Shown: positions 47,792 through 59,406, counted from the stretch's first letter. The stretch is 64,000 nucleotides of DNA from Nectonema munidae (GCA_030549495.1 JAUIRK010001043.1:558001-622000); one strand, 5' to 3'. Numbers and translations: made by a program. The notes: generated by a model not told the origin, from the letters alone.

Positions 47792-48257
47792 GTCTAGATA
47801 GTGATGAAGAATGAAGGATATCAATCAAATGGTATAGGTTGAATCGAAAAAAATACCAGACTTTTTTGCAAAAGATGGAACATAAGTTTACAGAAAACTT
47901 TGTAACTTAAAATTTCATGAGAAAGAACAAATGTTTAAATATATCTATATGAAGAATATATGAATCTATATGTTTATATACCAATATAATTAAATCTAAT
48001 CTAAATATTGATTTTTAACAATAGATTGAATTTTATGCATTTATGACTTTAAGTGTCCATCCAACGTTGCCATTTTGGGAACATATTATAGTTAAAAAAA
48101 AATGCAAAATAAAATTAAATAGAATATATTTTTTTCCCCCATTTTTCCTATTCATTTAATCGAATAGGGGAATATAAAAATAGTTTCACAATTAAAATTA
48201 TACTATTGTCTGTACCGCGTGTGTAAAAGTTAAAAATGAATAGACATTTGGCATGTT

Positions 48258-48706
48258 TCAAGGGCGGATCTAGAAATTGCTATTAGAGGGAGGGGGGGGG
48301 GGATTCAATTTTGAATTGAAGAATTCAAATTTCAAGCATATAAATTTAAGCTTTACCAACATTTTTTAAACAAAAAGAAGAATGAGAGTATTAAAACGAT
48401 CCTCATTCATTGAACTGCGAAGTGAATTGATCTGGTAAAACTTGGTGTGTTTAAATAATAAATTTACAAAAAAAAAATTGGATAATATAAAATCAATAAG
48501 TGTCACACTTAACTACGATTGAAACATAAAAAACTTTTTAGGGCCTCTCACTTTAGAGAAAGATTGAATTTAAAAAATGAGTTGCAGAAGCCATCATAAT
48601 ATTTGAATTTTACGAAAAGAATTAGATCAAGAAAAATTTTCAAGCAATTAGCAATGCAATTTTACGGGGGGCGTACGCCACTTCCGCCCCCTTTAAATCC
48701 GCAAGT
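48258..48706. mobile_element. G-rich palindromic nonautonomous element
   Basis: The left end CAAGGGCGGATCTAGA and the right end in reverse complement CACTTGCGGATTTAAA form a loose TIR. A long G run lies near 48290-48301 and CCGCCCCCTTTAAATCCGC closes it. No target duplication was identified. It lies about 190 bp from the 3' end of the first receptor gene. Confidence 0.35.
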
Positions 48707-48750
48707 GTGTTTGTATAAGTGGCAGGATACAAAAATTCAAACTTAAAGCT

Positions 48751-48756
48751 TTTATT
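48751..48756 (-). promoter_or_regulatory. Candidate polyadenylation signal for the 48897-49958 gene
   Basis: TTTATT on the plus strand is AATAAA on the minus strand, about 140 bases after the stop codon. Position and sequence fit, but AATAAA is common by chance in such AT-rich DNA. Confidence 0.35.
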
Positions 48757-48896
48757 AATTAAAATATTTTATGATAAACGAAAACGACTTGTTTTTTTTC
48801 TTTACGAAATCTTTAGGAATCATTTCAACAATAAAACGATTTTTTTTCTAATCCATCCATCAAAAAGGAATGGAATGAGGATTTCTTCCGTTTCAA

Positions 48897-49958
48897 TTAT
48901 TTCCAACACTTCAATTTTGAAAGTGCACTCTTGACAGCTTTAAACATTTTTCGAGGTAACAAATGAAAGTTTTTATCAATTGCGGAATATGCAAAGAATA
49001 TGAATGCGTAGTTTAAGCACTCGATCAAATTACTTATTTGATATGTTAAGCTATGGGGAGTATCCACAAACACCCTTGTGCGAACATCGCTTTGCATGTA
49101 TATACTCAGTTTGATAGAAGCAATCGGGAAGTAAGTCAGGATGTAAATGATGGAGAATATCAGAATGGAAAGAGTTTTCAGTTTCTTCTTGACGGACACA
49201 TATGTCACAAGATTGCTTTCGGGTGTATTCGCAGTGCGTGTGTTGCTGGCAGATGTGGATGGGGTTTTGCAGGTTGTGGATGCAACTTTGGTGTTTCGCG
49301 ATTTCAAAAACGAGAGTATATAGAAGATGATGAAGATGCTGATTATCAGAATTAGAATGGATGGAATGATGAAAATCAAGGCTTCTTTCGCAATGCCATA
49401 CGCAAGAGAGATTTCATTGCCGACCGCCTCGCAGTAGACTTTCCCGTTAAACGTTAGGACCGGCACGAGAGTCACGCAAAACTCGATAGGTATGTTTATA
49501 ACAAGGGAAAAGAGGAACAGTATCAGAAAGCTGTGCCTCATGTAAAAGCTTTTGCGCCAAATGTGGTGGCTGAAGTGCGGAAACTTTATCAAGAAAAAGC
49601 GATCAAACAAAAATGTCACCATCAAATACCTGTTGGTCACCATGACGATGTCTTTAAGGTATTGCAGAACTTTGAAGTTGAATGTCATGTACTTGCAAGT
49701 GGTGAGGATACGTACGTTGAAGAGGATGAATACTTCTGGAAGAATCACTGTCAGCCAATAAATCAGACAGAGATAGAGGTTGCAGATAGCTATGTAGTTC
49801 AGTAGTTTGTAACCTGCATCTCTTTTCACCAGAGCCCTACTTTGCAGAAAGGATCTCCAGTTGGAATAAAATCCAATCAGTGTGAAAATCATGATCACAA
49901 AGGAAAATCCAAGTTTCAGATTCTTCATTTGATTTGCCTCTAGTGGCATCTTTGCCAT
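48897..49958 (-). CDS. Rhodopsin-class seven-transmembrane receptor, 353 aa, single exon
   Basis: Start is the first ATG at 49958 (MAKMPLEANQM); stop at 48897-48899. Seven hydrophobic segments lie at about 14-38, 52-80, 91-122, 142-166, 188-218, 259-287 and 303-326. Cys88 before helix 3 and Cys176 in the second extracellular loop form the usual disulfide pair. D119-R120-F121 replaces DRY, followed by LIKFPHFS. P199 marks helix 5 and LTYFP (P278) replaces the CWxP motif. ECLNYAFIFFAYSAIDKNF holds Tyr324 of NPxxY, but Asn-Pro is replaced by Ile-Phe. Helix 2 has Asn60 where Asp is standard. The third intracellular loop (219-258) is Ser/Thr-rich. The layout resembles invertebrate peptide (FMRFamide-type) or orphan receptors; the ligand is unknown. 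Codons are less AT-rich than flanks. A paralogue lies head to head at 56334. Confidence 0.9.
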   Translation of the reverse strand: MAKMPLEANQMKNLKLGFSFVIMIFTLIGFYSNWRSFLQSRALVKRDAGYKLLNYIAICNLYLCLIYWLTVILPEVFILFNVRILTTCKYMTFNFKVLQYLKDIVMVTNRYLMVTFLFDRFFLIKFPHFSHHIWRKSFYMRHSFLILFLFSLVINIPIEFCVTLVPVLTFNGKVYCEAVGNEISLAYGIAKEALIFIIPSILILIISIFIIFYILSFLKSRNTKVASTTCKTPSTSASNTRTANTPESNLVTYVSVKKKLKTLSILIFSIIYILTYFPIASIKLSIYMQSDVRTRVFVDTPHSLTYQISNLIECLNYAFIFFAYSAIDKNFHLLPRKMFKAVKSALSKLKCWK

Positions 49959-52900
49959 TTGACTCAGTGATTTAAGTGTGCATTCAAAAATAATATGATG
50001 AAATGAGAATGAATCTGAGTTTGTCGTTATAAGTGGATGATCACGTAGCCGACAACCACCTTTTCATCTTCCCGAGATTACAAAAGAATCCTCATTACAA
50101 TGGGATTAAAATCAATCAATCAATAATTATTTTTGCATTCATTATATTATACTTCAATACATACAAGGTATTTGATAAGTAAACATATAACAATGATGTC
50201 TTGCTCAACTCTAACTAATAAAAATTCAAATGAGCAGTCTTTTGTTGAAAATTTTGAATATTTGGAGAAGGAGTTGAATTTTGTAAGTTCTTAAGGTCGA
50301 AAACGTAGTCACAATTGGAGTGAGATATAATTTATCTCACTGAGAAATTTCAATCTTCAAAACTTTTTTTTATTATTTGCGAATATAACTTATAAGCATC
50401 AAATTAATTTAAAAAAAAAACATTTTTTTTTTACTTTTTTTAACTTTTTTTTTTATTACTTTGTTATATGTCATTTTATTGTATATAAATTATTCAGTAG
50501 TGTAGCTTTGCAAGATTGGGCAAATCTTATACTATATATTATATTTATACACTGAATATAGTGATAGTTCACCCAACCTATCTGAGTGCGTGCTTAGTAT
50601 TTAGTTAAATAAGGAAGGTTCAAGATCTCGTTTGTAAACAAAATATTAGTAGAGGGTTAGTGAAGGTGAATTCTGAATTACTCTAATTACTTTAACTTTA
50701 ATATAGTAAAAATACAATCTTGTTATTATTATTTTTCCTTAAAGTTAAGGAATAAGCTTAAAAGATAAGATAAAGAATGCTGAAAAAAGAAAAAGAAGTC
50801 AGATTACAAGTGTGCTTTCAGTAATTGGCAGAAGCAAACTCCGCGGGTATATGGATACGTCTTCAGAAAAAGTGAACACGCTTTGATTCAAAAAGCTTTG
50901 AAAGAAGAAGTAAAAGGGATACATTATTACTATATATATATTAATTGGAAAACATCTGTCAGTTAGTAAAAACTTCTAACTACGCTAACCAAGCTGATAG
51001 TATTCCGTATAAATGTAAAGGAAAATTTAATTGCGATGTTCTAGGCCCTCCGGTAAGAATGCATTTTCCAAAGTCAATGAAAAAAGAAAGTTGTTGGATG
51101 TGTGGAAGATAAAAAAAACTCCTTGTAAGTTGTAACTACAGATCCCTCCGCCTCACTCCAATTCTTTGTAAAGGGGTCGAATTTTTTAAATGTGAACAAG
51201 GAGGGATTCGTTATTTAGAATTCAGCAATCACAAAGCTTCTTGAATTGCAAAGTTATGTTTTTCATCCACTAGAATTTAATGACACAATTGATTTGTCCC
51301 ATAAATATTTGATTATATAAAGCTAGAGAATCCAATATGCTATTCATGAAGGATTGCTTGAATGGATAAAAAAAATTTGAAAATAGAAAACAAATTGGTG
51401 TTGTAAATGGAAGACATTCAGAAGAGAAATCTGTTTTGAGTGCATTTCTTCAAACATCTGTATTTGGGTTCTCTTCTTTGTAACTTTTTTTTGAATAATA
51501 ATCCTTTGAATGTCATCAACTTCAACGTATTTGTTTAAGATATTAATATACATATGTTTCAGATGAAAACGATGGCTCCAACTTACAACATGACTTGATA
51601 AATATTTTTCAACGGTGAATAGATTGGGAAGGATGCTTAATTTTGATAAGTGTAAACTCACATGCAGATAGTATACCAAAATTCTCGATCACATTTCATT
51701 GGCTTTCACACACGTTGAAAAACAAAATTCTGTTCTTCTCCCACAGCATTTCAAAAACCTTTCATCGAGTACAAAAATGTATTTTTTTTTATAAAAAAAA
51801 GTAAGGTAACATGATATTGCTTTTCCAAATCATGTGTACGATAGTGTTAATCTTGAAAGGGTAGAGAGTTCAAAGAACTATTCCTTCAAAAGTTTTTTGG
51901 ATTAAAGGATTTCGGTTACAAAGACAGACTTTAAAAGAAAATTCACACCTGATTATTCTAGAAGAAGAGAGATTCCATTTCTCAAAATTTTAGAAGTTAT
52001 CGTGAAGAAATAGATAATAGCATTTATCGATTACGCTGCAACTAGAAGATGAAAATTAATTTTAGACGATTTTTGAAGATCTTGGCTTCCATCATCTATA
52101 GATTTAAGAGGAGAGATGTGACTTCAGTATAAATGTAATCAGAATATGGAATCCTATAGTTCAGATATCTTACCTGATTATTCTACAAGAACATGATAGA
52201 TTGCGAATTTCAGAAGTCTCACTGCAAGAATTCTTACCTAAAAATGCTTCTCTCAAAGAATGATCAATGATGGGAATTCACTTCCTGATTTTCTTATTCA
52301 ATCTCCTTCTTTGAGTACCTTCATGAATAGATTGGCTGATTTTTGGATTCCTCTTGATATAATTTTTGAATCCCTAATTCTGCATTTGATATATGATGCG
52401 ATTATTATTTATAGGTTTAGCCCACTATATTGTCAATAAATTTATGTTTATGCTTATTAGCACTTCCATTTCACGCATGGCTTCTTTGTGTCCACAAATT
52501 CTGTAGGCTCCCTTTAGTTTGGCTTAATTGAAATTCTTTTTCAATTAATTTTTGAAAAAAAAAATTATTTTTTTTCAAAAAATTTGTTTTGCTCCAATTT
52601 TTTGAAATGGGGTAGAGCTGTTCAAGACATAAAAATATTTTTTCCCAAATCAACAAGCATTATTTTTTTTTAGCAATTTGTGTTTTATAGCTGTTTATTT
52701 ATTATGTTTTTTCTGACATATTTGGATTATTATACTGAAGAGATGGACTATCCCTTTAAGATATCTAATGCTGTAATTTCTTGAATTTTACCTGTGAAAA
52801 TTTAATTGTAAATGTTATTTTAAAATAATTTGTGTTGTTTAATTAAAATTTTTGTGATGTTTAATTCAAAATTTTATCATTATCCTGTATACCTTTTTGT

Positions 52901-54289
52901 ATTTTGTTTAACTTATGTTTTTATACTAACATTCGTGTATTACAGATAAATTTTCATTCTTAGATTATAAGACCAGTGAATAGATGAGATGTTTTAATAG
53001 AAATTGCTGAACTATGGCATCAACAACTCTAATTTACCAATTCATAACAAATCGATATTCAAACTTGAAAAAAGATGGATTCGTACAAGAAAGTCTACAA
53101 AAGGTATATATCTTTAAAATTAACTTTTTACATAACAGCAATGATATATATATATAATATAAAATATACAGTACAGATAATATATAAGGCAGTGAAACCA
53201 CAGACTTCCTGTTTTCCCAAAAATAACTCAAAAGTTTTTATTGTCTTTTTGCATCTTTATAACTATAACGAGGATATTCTTTGCACACATGGTGGATAAT
53301 GCGGCAGAAATGAAAAATTTTAGTGAAATTAAAGAGAAATTCAAATTTTAAAAAAGTGTTACAACTACTTTTAGATTAAGTCAAATTTGTTGGGTGACTT
53401 TTTAGCGAAATTTTTCGTAATTACGCGAAATCTCGTCGCACTTTTCAAATTATTGACTAAATATAATAAATGGGGGGTTAAAAAAGTAATTAACTAGACA
53501 AATATATAACATAACAAACAATGGATGACAATCAATCTAAATAAAAGTAAAAATATTTTTATAAAAAAAAATTTTTTTTTTAACAATTTTCAAATTCTTA
53601 TATTTTTTAAAGAAATTATAAATTTACAAAACAATAGTACTTTTTAAATGATTATTTGTAAATTTTTAAAGTTATAAAAAATTTTTTTTAAAAACTTCAG
53701 AAAAAAAGGTTTTGTTTTTTTATTTTTTTCACACTTTAAAATGAAAATAAAACTTTTTTTACATTTTTTTCATTTAGTATATATAAACTCAAAAAAACTA
53801 AATTTTTTTCTAAACTTTTCAAAATTTTGATTTTTTTAAGAGAATTAAGAATGATGATTTAACTTTAAAAAAATTTTTTTTAATGAATTCTATTATTTTT
53901 CATGCTATCCCGTAAAATACTTTCCTAAAACATCGCATTATTTTTATTATTTTTTTTAAAAACTAAGAATTCAAAAAATTTATGTTTATTTCTGTAAAAT
54001 ATCACGCTAAAAAAGTTTTTATAAAATTCATTCTCTTTTTTAACAGAAAAATTTTTTTTTTTCTTTTGCATCTCTCTTTTTTCCCAACTTCTTCTCGTGA
54101 ATTTTTTATATACTTTTACCCATATGAAAATCTCTTCCATCTTATCAATCTTTAAAAAAAAAATTTTTTTGTTTTAAAAAGAAAAATTAGCTACATACAT
54201 GTCTTCATTCCCATTTTGTGTTTTTTTCTTTTGATAATTAGATAAAGCTTTTGATTCAAACTCTCTATAAAGCTTCCCATTTCGTATTC
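49959..54289. other. Gene-poor interval between the divergent receptor genes
   Basis: No TATA box or other promoter is evident in the 150 bases upstream of 49958. At 50930-51110 a plus reading (YANQADSIPYKCKGKFNCDV, then MKKESCWMCGR) looks protein-like and Cys-rich but belongs to no family I recognise. Similar weak readings continue to about 52300. 52500-54200 is strongly A/T homopolymeric. Nothing else is supported. Confidence 0.3.
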
Positions 54290-55190
54290 TTCTAACAGCT
54301 CTCAATTCGCTGTTTGTAAAAGTGATGTATCTGATGAAAGAAAAATAGCGTCCGGAGTTCCACAAGGGTCCATGTTGGAGCTTTGATTTTATACTCTACA
54401 CAAATGATATTTCTCTCAACAACTGATTCCCAGAACCTCTTTGTTTACCCATTCCTATAAATCGAAACATAAAAAAAAACTGCTTAGAATTAATCAAGAG
54501 TAATTAGAGCAATGTTTTCGAGTCGATTTCAACAAATGGATTAATCTTGAATAAAAGTACAACTAAAGGTAGTCCCTTGACTAAAACGTTGTTTAAATGT
54601 TTTTTGAAAAGTGAAGTCTACTCTTTCAACTCTCTTCGCTTCGATTATCGACAATAAGTTGAAGTGGAAACACGGTACAATGAGTGAGTGGCTTATTAGA
54701 AATCTCGAACCTTGTTACCATAAAGTATACGTTTATTACAAAAGTCTCAAGCTTCTTTCATTTCACTTATAGTGTACTCAATTTGGGCCATTCTAATACT
54801 GAAAATCTTTTCTCTCTTCAAAAAAGTGATGTGAATTTGAGCTATAATGAAAAAAACATTTTTTCATAAAAATCAACTTTACTTTGGCAATAAGCTTCTG
54901 AATCTTTCTGATATTTATTTAAAATCCATGGGGGTTTTCCTCTATAAGTATAAAAATTATTTACTTACTTATGTTTTCTCTTCGTTTTGATTCCCAACTT
55001 TCCAGTATATCATCGATACCCTACAAGATTTTCTCATGAAATGGGTCTGCTATTTTATAGAGTGCATTCTTCAAGACAAAGTGTTTCATTGAAATGTAGT
55101 CACTCCTAAAAGAACATTTTTTTTGGTAGCGTAGTTTTTCTCTGTAGCTTTTCAAGTTCAAAGAGTTTTTATTAAACTTTGATATCTGAG
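54290..55190 (+). mobile_element. LINE reverse transcriptase relic
   Basis: Plus-strand pieces in different frames are KIASGVPQGSMLEL (54342-54384), NKWINLE (54535-54555), IDNKLKWKHG (about 54647-54676), SFISLIVYSIWAILILKIF (54757-54813) and LLNLSDIYLKSMGVF (about 54893-54937). PQGS and the LGV-type and Y-S-W blocks match CR1/Jockey RT order. Heavily broken, no ends found. Confidence 0.55.
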
Positions 55191-56333
55191 TACGTCAACT
55201 TTGAGTGTTCTATCACAAGATTTTTTTGTTGCTAAAATGAAAGAAATTTTTTTTCATTTTTAAGCTCAATTTTTGCTTTAACACTTATTTTTGAACAGTA
55301 TCCAACTTTGAACGCACATGGAGAGAGAGAGAGCGCGCGCGACGTGAAAGAGATATCTTACTGTTTACTATCTCTTTCTAATTTTGCATTTTATATTGCA
55401 TTTTATTTAAATAGCTTCTACCCACCTTTAATATTTTTATATTCATATATTAGTCCTTTCAAATAAAATTTCTTCTTTCCTCTTCAATTAATTTTTGTTT
55501 CTGGAGTTATTTTACATAAAGATTCGTCGTTTTGAATGCCTAGCTAAGATATGTAATAAATTACATAGTTTCCACAAATTAGCAAAATTTTCAAATATCA
55601 ACTATGTCCAAAAACACTTTCAACACATCAAAGTAATACAACAGAAATTACAAGGATTTCCGCAAAATTTAACATTAAATACTACTGTCTATTCGCCATC
55701 TACACATATGTGATGTATAAGTTTTACTTAACATATATATATTTTTTTTAAATGAAATCTTCGGAACTTGAATCATAGGTAGGCGATATACAAAGAAAAA
55801 ATAGACAGCAATTTTGGCCGGAAGTCACGCCTTGAACCTTTCTGGCGTAGTTGCGGCAAAAATTTTCGCTCCGACTCCAAACTTCAAACAATAAAGTACT
55901 AAAGAAGGGCCACTCCATATGCAAACGGAAATAACGGAATCATAAGCCTGATGAACACGATGTGCAATTTTTTAAATTTCTTCTGAGGATTTCTATACAG
56001 AGCAATTAACATATTCATATATATACATAAAATCTGAAAGGAATATAGTATTGCATTACAATTGCGCTTTGAAGTTTTCAAAAATCCTTCTATAAGTAAT
56101 AAAGCGAAAACTAGGATCAGTCACGCAATAGCCTATTATCATTGTTTCGCGTCTAATTCCGATTATTCAGGCAGCATACACTTTGATAACAATGCTCAAA
56201 TTTTATAATGAAGCTTCAATATTTGCAAATCTTCTTTCATCTTTTGAGACTTCCGGTAGTAGATCCGATGAATGCCTTCTTTTCAATGAATGCCAATTTC
56301 GCTACGACATTTTCAACGCACTATTGAATTTTT
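55191..56333. other. Upstream region of the second receptor gene
   Basis: Contains a GA/CG microsatellite at 55321-55340. The reading at 56183-56368 overlaps the receptor start in another frame and has no family match. A 72-residue plus reading at 55495-55713 is unrecognised. No promoter element stands out. Confidence 0.3.
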
Positions 56334-57371
56334 ATGGACAAAATGAATATTTCAGGAAATGTGATTAAAATACAAAAATTAGCTCTGAATGTTGGAATCG
56401 TGATTTGCACAGTGATTGGCTTTTATTCGAACACCAAGGCTTATTTCAAATGCAAGAGCTTGGTGAAGAAAGATACTGGATACAACATTTTAAAGTGCAT
56501 TGCTCTCTGCAATGTTTACATATGTTCACTGTACTGGATTACCACGCTTCTCCCTGAATTCTTGACAAACGCCAACTTTTACTTTCTAGTAAATTGTCCC
56601 TGGGTCTACTTCAAATTCTACATCCTGAGTTACTTCAAAGACACTATCATGGTCACGAATCGCTATTTAATGGTTCTCTTTTTATTTGATCGTTTCCTAC
56701 TAGTCAAGTTTCCACACTTCAGCTCTCAAAAATGGCGCATATCTTTCTTCTTCAAAAACTTTTTCAGCATTCTTTTTTGCATCTCTTTTGCCATCAATAT
56801 TCCCATAGCGTTTAGTATGAGTGTGCGAAAAATTGTTACAAAAGACGGCAAAATGTTTTGCAAAATCTTCGAAAATCGCCTAACTCAGATATATGGCATT
56901 TTGAAGCAAAGTCTCATATTTTTACTGCCAACGTCCTTCATCTTGGTACTCAGCATCTTTCTACTGATCAACATCATCTTCTTTCTGAAAAGAAGGCACA
57001 ATACACTTTCTCCACTCACGCAAAACAGGTCCATCTCTTCGAATGCTTCTTCACAACGCCAAATCTACTTTTGGATGAAGACAAAAGTGAAAACATTCTC
57101 CATTTTCTTCTTCTCAATAGTCTACACCCTGACATATTTGCCCATCGCAGTACTCAGGCTGAGCAAGCACTTGAAACCGGATCAAGAAGGACACGTGGTG
57201 GAGGATGAAGCATCTTTGATCTTGTACCAGCTGGCAAATTTGATTGAATGCCTAAACTACGCCTTCCTCTTTTTCGCATACTCCTTGATTGACAAACATC
57301 TTAACCTAGTTCCCCAAAACATGTCTGTCAATCATGTTAAAAAGTTTTTGGGTAAGTTAAAGTTTTGGTGA
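56334..57371 (+). CDS. Rhodopsin-class seven-transmembrane receptor, 345 aa, single exon
   Basis: Paralogue of the 48897-49958 gene. By hand alignment the two are gapless for the first 160 residues with about 81 identities. Conserved blocks are IGFYSN (28-33), DTIMVTNRYLMV (103-114), FLFDRFLLVKFPHFS (116-130), INIPI (154-158), LTYLPIA (266-272) and LIECLNYAFLFFAYSLIDK (303-321). Cys88 and Cys176 are conserved, DRF replaces DRY, Asn60 replaces the helix-2 Asp, and Asn-Pro of NPxxY is lost while Tyr316 stays. N5-I-S is a possible N-glycosylation site in the short N-terminus, absent from the paralogue. Start is the ATG at 56334, which aligns with the start of the other copy. Stop TGA is at 57369-57371. 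Plasma-membrane receptor; ligand unknown. Confidence 0.9.
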   Translation: MDKMNISGNVIKIQKLALNVGIVICTVIGFYSNTKAYFKCKSLVKKDTGYNILKCIALCNVYICSLYWITTLLPEFLTNANFYFLVNCPWVYFKFYILSYFKDTIMVTNRYLMVLFLFDRFLLVKFPHFSSQKWRISFFFKNFFSILFCISFAINIPIAFSMSVRKIVTKDGKMFCKIFENRLTQIYGILKQSLIFLLPTSFILVLSIFLLINIIFFLKRRHNTLSPLTQNRSISSNASSQRQIYFWMKTKVKTFSIFFFSIVYTLTYLPIAVLRLSKHLKPDQEGHVVEDEASLILYQLANLIECLNYAFLFFAYSLIDKHLNLVPQNMSVNHVKKFLGKLKFW

Positions 57372-57433
57372 AACTATTCATCTGTGCCTGTTTTATATCC
57401 GTTTTGTTTATCGTCAAATTTTTGACAATTTTA

Positions 57434-57439
57434 AATAAA
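57434..57439 (+). promoter_or_regulatory. Polyadenylation signal AATAAA of the second receptor gene
   Basis: AATAAA lies 63 bases after the stop codon, a normal distance for a short 3' untranslated region. Confidence 0.5.
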
Positions 57440-58161
57440 ATTATTTGAAAACGTTTTATATATATATTTTGGGAGGTTGGGAAAGCTCAGGAAGCATCAA
57501 AACAAAAAAGTCATTTCTTCAGAATTTTTGTAGAGAAATCGTGTAAACATAATGAAATTAGTGTTTTGTTAATTGCAATGATTATAATATTTTTTTTAAT
57601 AAATTTCATCTTCTTCTTCAGAATTTATAATATTTTAACTTTTGCGTCTTTATAAATTTTAAGTCATATTGCATCCTTATTTTTATGAACCAATTTATAA
57701 TAAGTAATGCTTTTTTTCTTATGTATAAGAACGCAAAAGCGATTTTTCATTCTTCTATCTTTTACTTTTTTATCTTTTATTATTATAATCAGTTAATAAG
57801 ATGTCTCCTTCAATTTTATATCATTTCTTTAAAAATTTTAATCAAACAATTTTTTATTTGCTTTTTTTTTATATTTTTTTTAATTTTTATCATTTCTTTT
57901 TTTAATTATAAGATAAAAAGCAAGTTTCAATTAATTTAATTAACATCAAAAATGAAAGGTGCTAAATAAATGTAAATTAAAAAGCATTTATTTACATTAA
58001 TTATTTTTTATTTAAAACTGTCAATTTTAAGAGAATTAAACATTTTTTATTTAAACTGTCAAACAAATTTTATATAAATCAGATGGCATGCAAATTACAA
58101 TCGAATATTACAAATGAAGCCGTCTTTAAAATTAAGCATTGAACATGATATGTATATATTT
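57440..58161. other. AT-rich spacer
   Basis: 57680-57940 gives an 84-residue Phe/Ile/Tyr-rich plus reading that is a product of T-rich sequence, not a gene. Nothing else recognised. Confidence 0.35.
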
Positions 58162-58350
58162 AGTTGGTTCGTTGGTTGGTGATATCAAAGCACTTTCAGC
58201 CGTAAGGCTATATGCTCGCATTATTCTTAAGATGGTTAATCACAGTTTTTGTGAATTTGTTTTTAGATTTGGGAGCCTTGGGGATCGAACCTCTGACCTT
58301 CAACTGTTAAGCTGAGAGGTACACCCTAACAACCATGAGGCTCTGGCCCA
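58162..58350 (-). repeat. tRNA-derived SINE, copy 2
   Basis: On the minus strand, CATGGTTGTTAGGGTGTACC (A-box region), GAGGTTCGATCCCC (B-box), then CTGTGATTAACCATCTTAAG, ATAATGCGAGCATATAGC and a CCAACCAACGAACCAAC end. It matches the SINE at 5561-5735 from head to tail, with an A-rich linker of different length. Confidence 0.7.
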
Positions 58351-58364
58351 ATTTAAAATTAAGA

Positions 58365-58870
58365 AAAAATGCCCCAACACAAAAAATTTCAAAAAATTAT
58401 TAATTAAAATTTTTAAAAAAGATATGTCAAATAAAGATTTTTTGTAAAAAAAAAGCTAACTTTCATCTAAAACATTTAAAATTTAATTAAAGTAAACTAA
58501 AAAACTCAGCATACGACAATTTTTTAAATACAAAAAAAATTTATAAAACAGCAAATATTTTTGGACTTTGTGTGCATCAGAACACTTTCTAAATATAATT
58601 TATATTTTAACTTATTTTAAGAACACATTCCCATAAATCTGCACCTTTGCTATTGTTTTCAAGAACTTTATAAAGAAAAAACCCTATAGATTAAGAAATT
58701 TTAGAAATTTAGCCTTTCAAAACGGTATCAAATAAAAATATTTATATAATTAAAAAAAATCCTAAAAATCATAAATTAGGGGGCATTTTTTCCTACTTTT
58801 TAATTGGGGCATTTATTTCGGGGGCATTTTTTCTAGAGGCATTTTTTCCGTGGGCATTTTTACCTACAAC
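58365..58870. mobile_element. Candidate palindromic element with repeated GGGCATTTTTTCC motifs
   Basis: GAAAAAATGCCCCAA stands near 58364-58378. In opposite orientation GGGGCATTTTTTCC, GGGGCATTTATTTC, GGGGGCATTTTTTC, AGGCATTTTTTCC and GGGCATTTTTACC follow one another at 58780-58863. A multi-copy motif at one end and a single inverse copy at the other suggests a degenerate element. Family unknown. Confidence 0.35.
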
Positions 58871-58872
58871 CA

Positions 58873-59260
58873 TCGAATATACACTAGTTTAAAAAAATCC
58901 AAAAATGTTAGGGGGTGGAATAGGCTTTTCATTTGAAAAATGAAGTAGTCTACCAGACACATTACAGGAATTGATGAAAGGATATCTGATTCATAAAGAA
59001 AACAAATAACTCAAGGTTGGATAGTTTTATATGAGTGAATGTAGTCTAAAAGCAAAGAGTCTACAGACACCCTGCGATGTTTATATGAAAAAATGTAATT
59101 GATTCAGGGGCAAGGGTATAAAATGAAGTTATAATTGTGCAAACAAAAAATTAAGATGGCATTATTTCATTTTACTCAGCATCACTCAAAAATAGTTTAA
59201 AAGCTAAATTGATACAAGCTACAAAAAGTAAAATAACTGTTAACATTTTGCAATGATTTG
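58873..59260 (-). repeat. Interspersed repeat, copy 2 (partner at 1451-1886)
   Basis: Reverse complement of the 1480-1886 sequence, sharing ATCGAATATACAC, AAATGAAGTAGT, ACATTACAGGAATTGATGAA, GAGTCTAC..ACACCCTGCGATG and CTCAGCATCA in order. The TGTCGGCAGATGG head of copy 1 is not seen here. Confidence 0.6.
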
Positions 59261-59406
59261 CCTTTTATAAGAACTTTTAAGGAAAAAAAGTCTATCAGAA
59301 AAAGTTATAGAGCTACAAAAAAACTAAAAAAAATTTTAGTACATAACCTAAGTTTTTTGAAAACTAATTTAACGTATCCCCTATAGCATACTTTATGGGT
59401 GGCATG

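Noticed and set aside
49053-49805. Plus-strand readings of up to 100 residues
   Set aside because: Antisense shadows of the receptor gene on the minus strand.
56183-56368. Possible upstream exon or uORF of the second receptor gene
   Set aside because: Overlaps the receptor start in another frame, and the ATG at 56334 already aligns with the start of the paralogue.
56858-57208. 116-residue plus-strand reading
   Set aside because: Alternative frame inside the second receptor gene; the receptor frame has all seven helices.
57685-57939. 84-residue plus-strand reading that looks like a membrane protein
   Set aside because: Almost entirely Phe, Ile, Tyr and Leu from T-rich sequence; not a gene.
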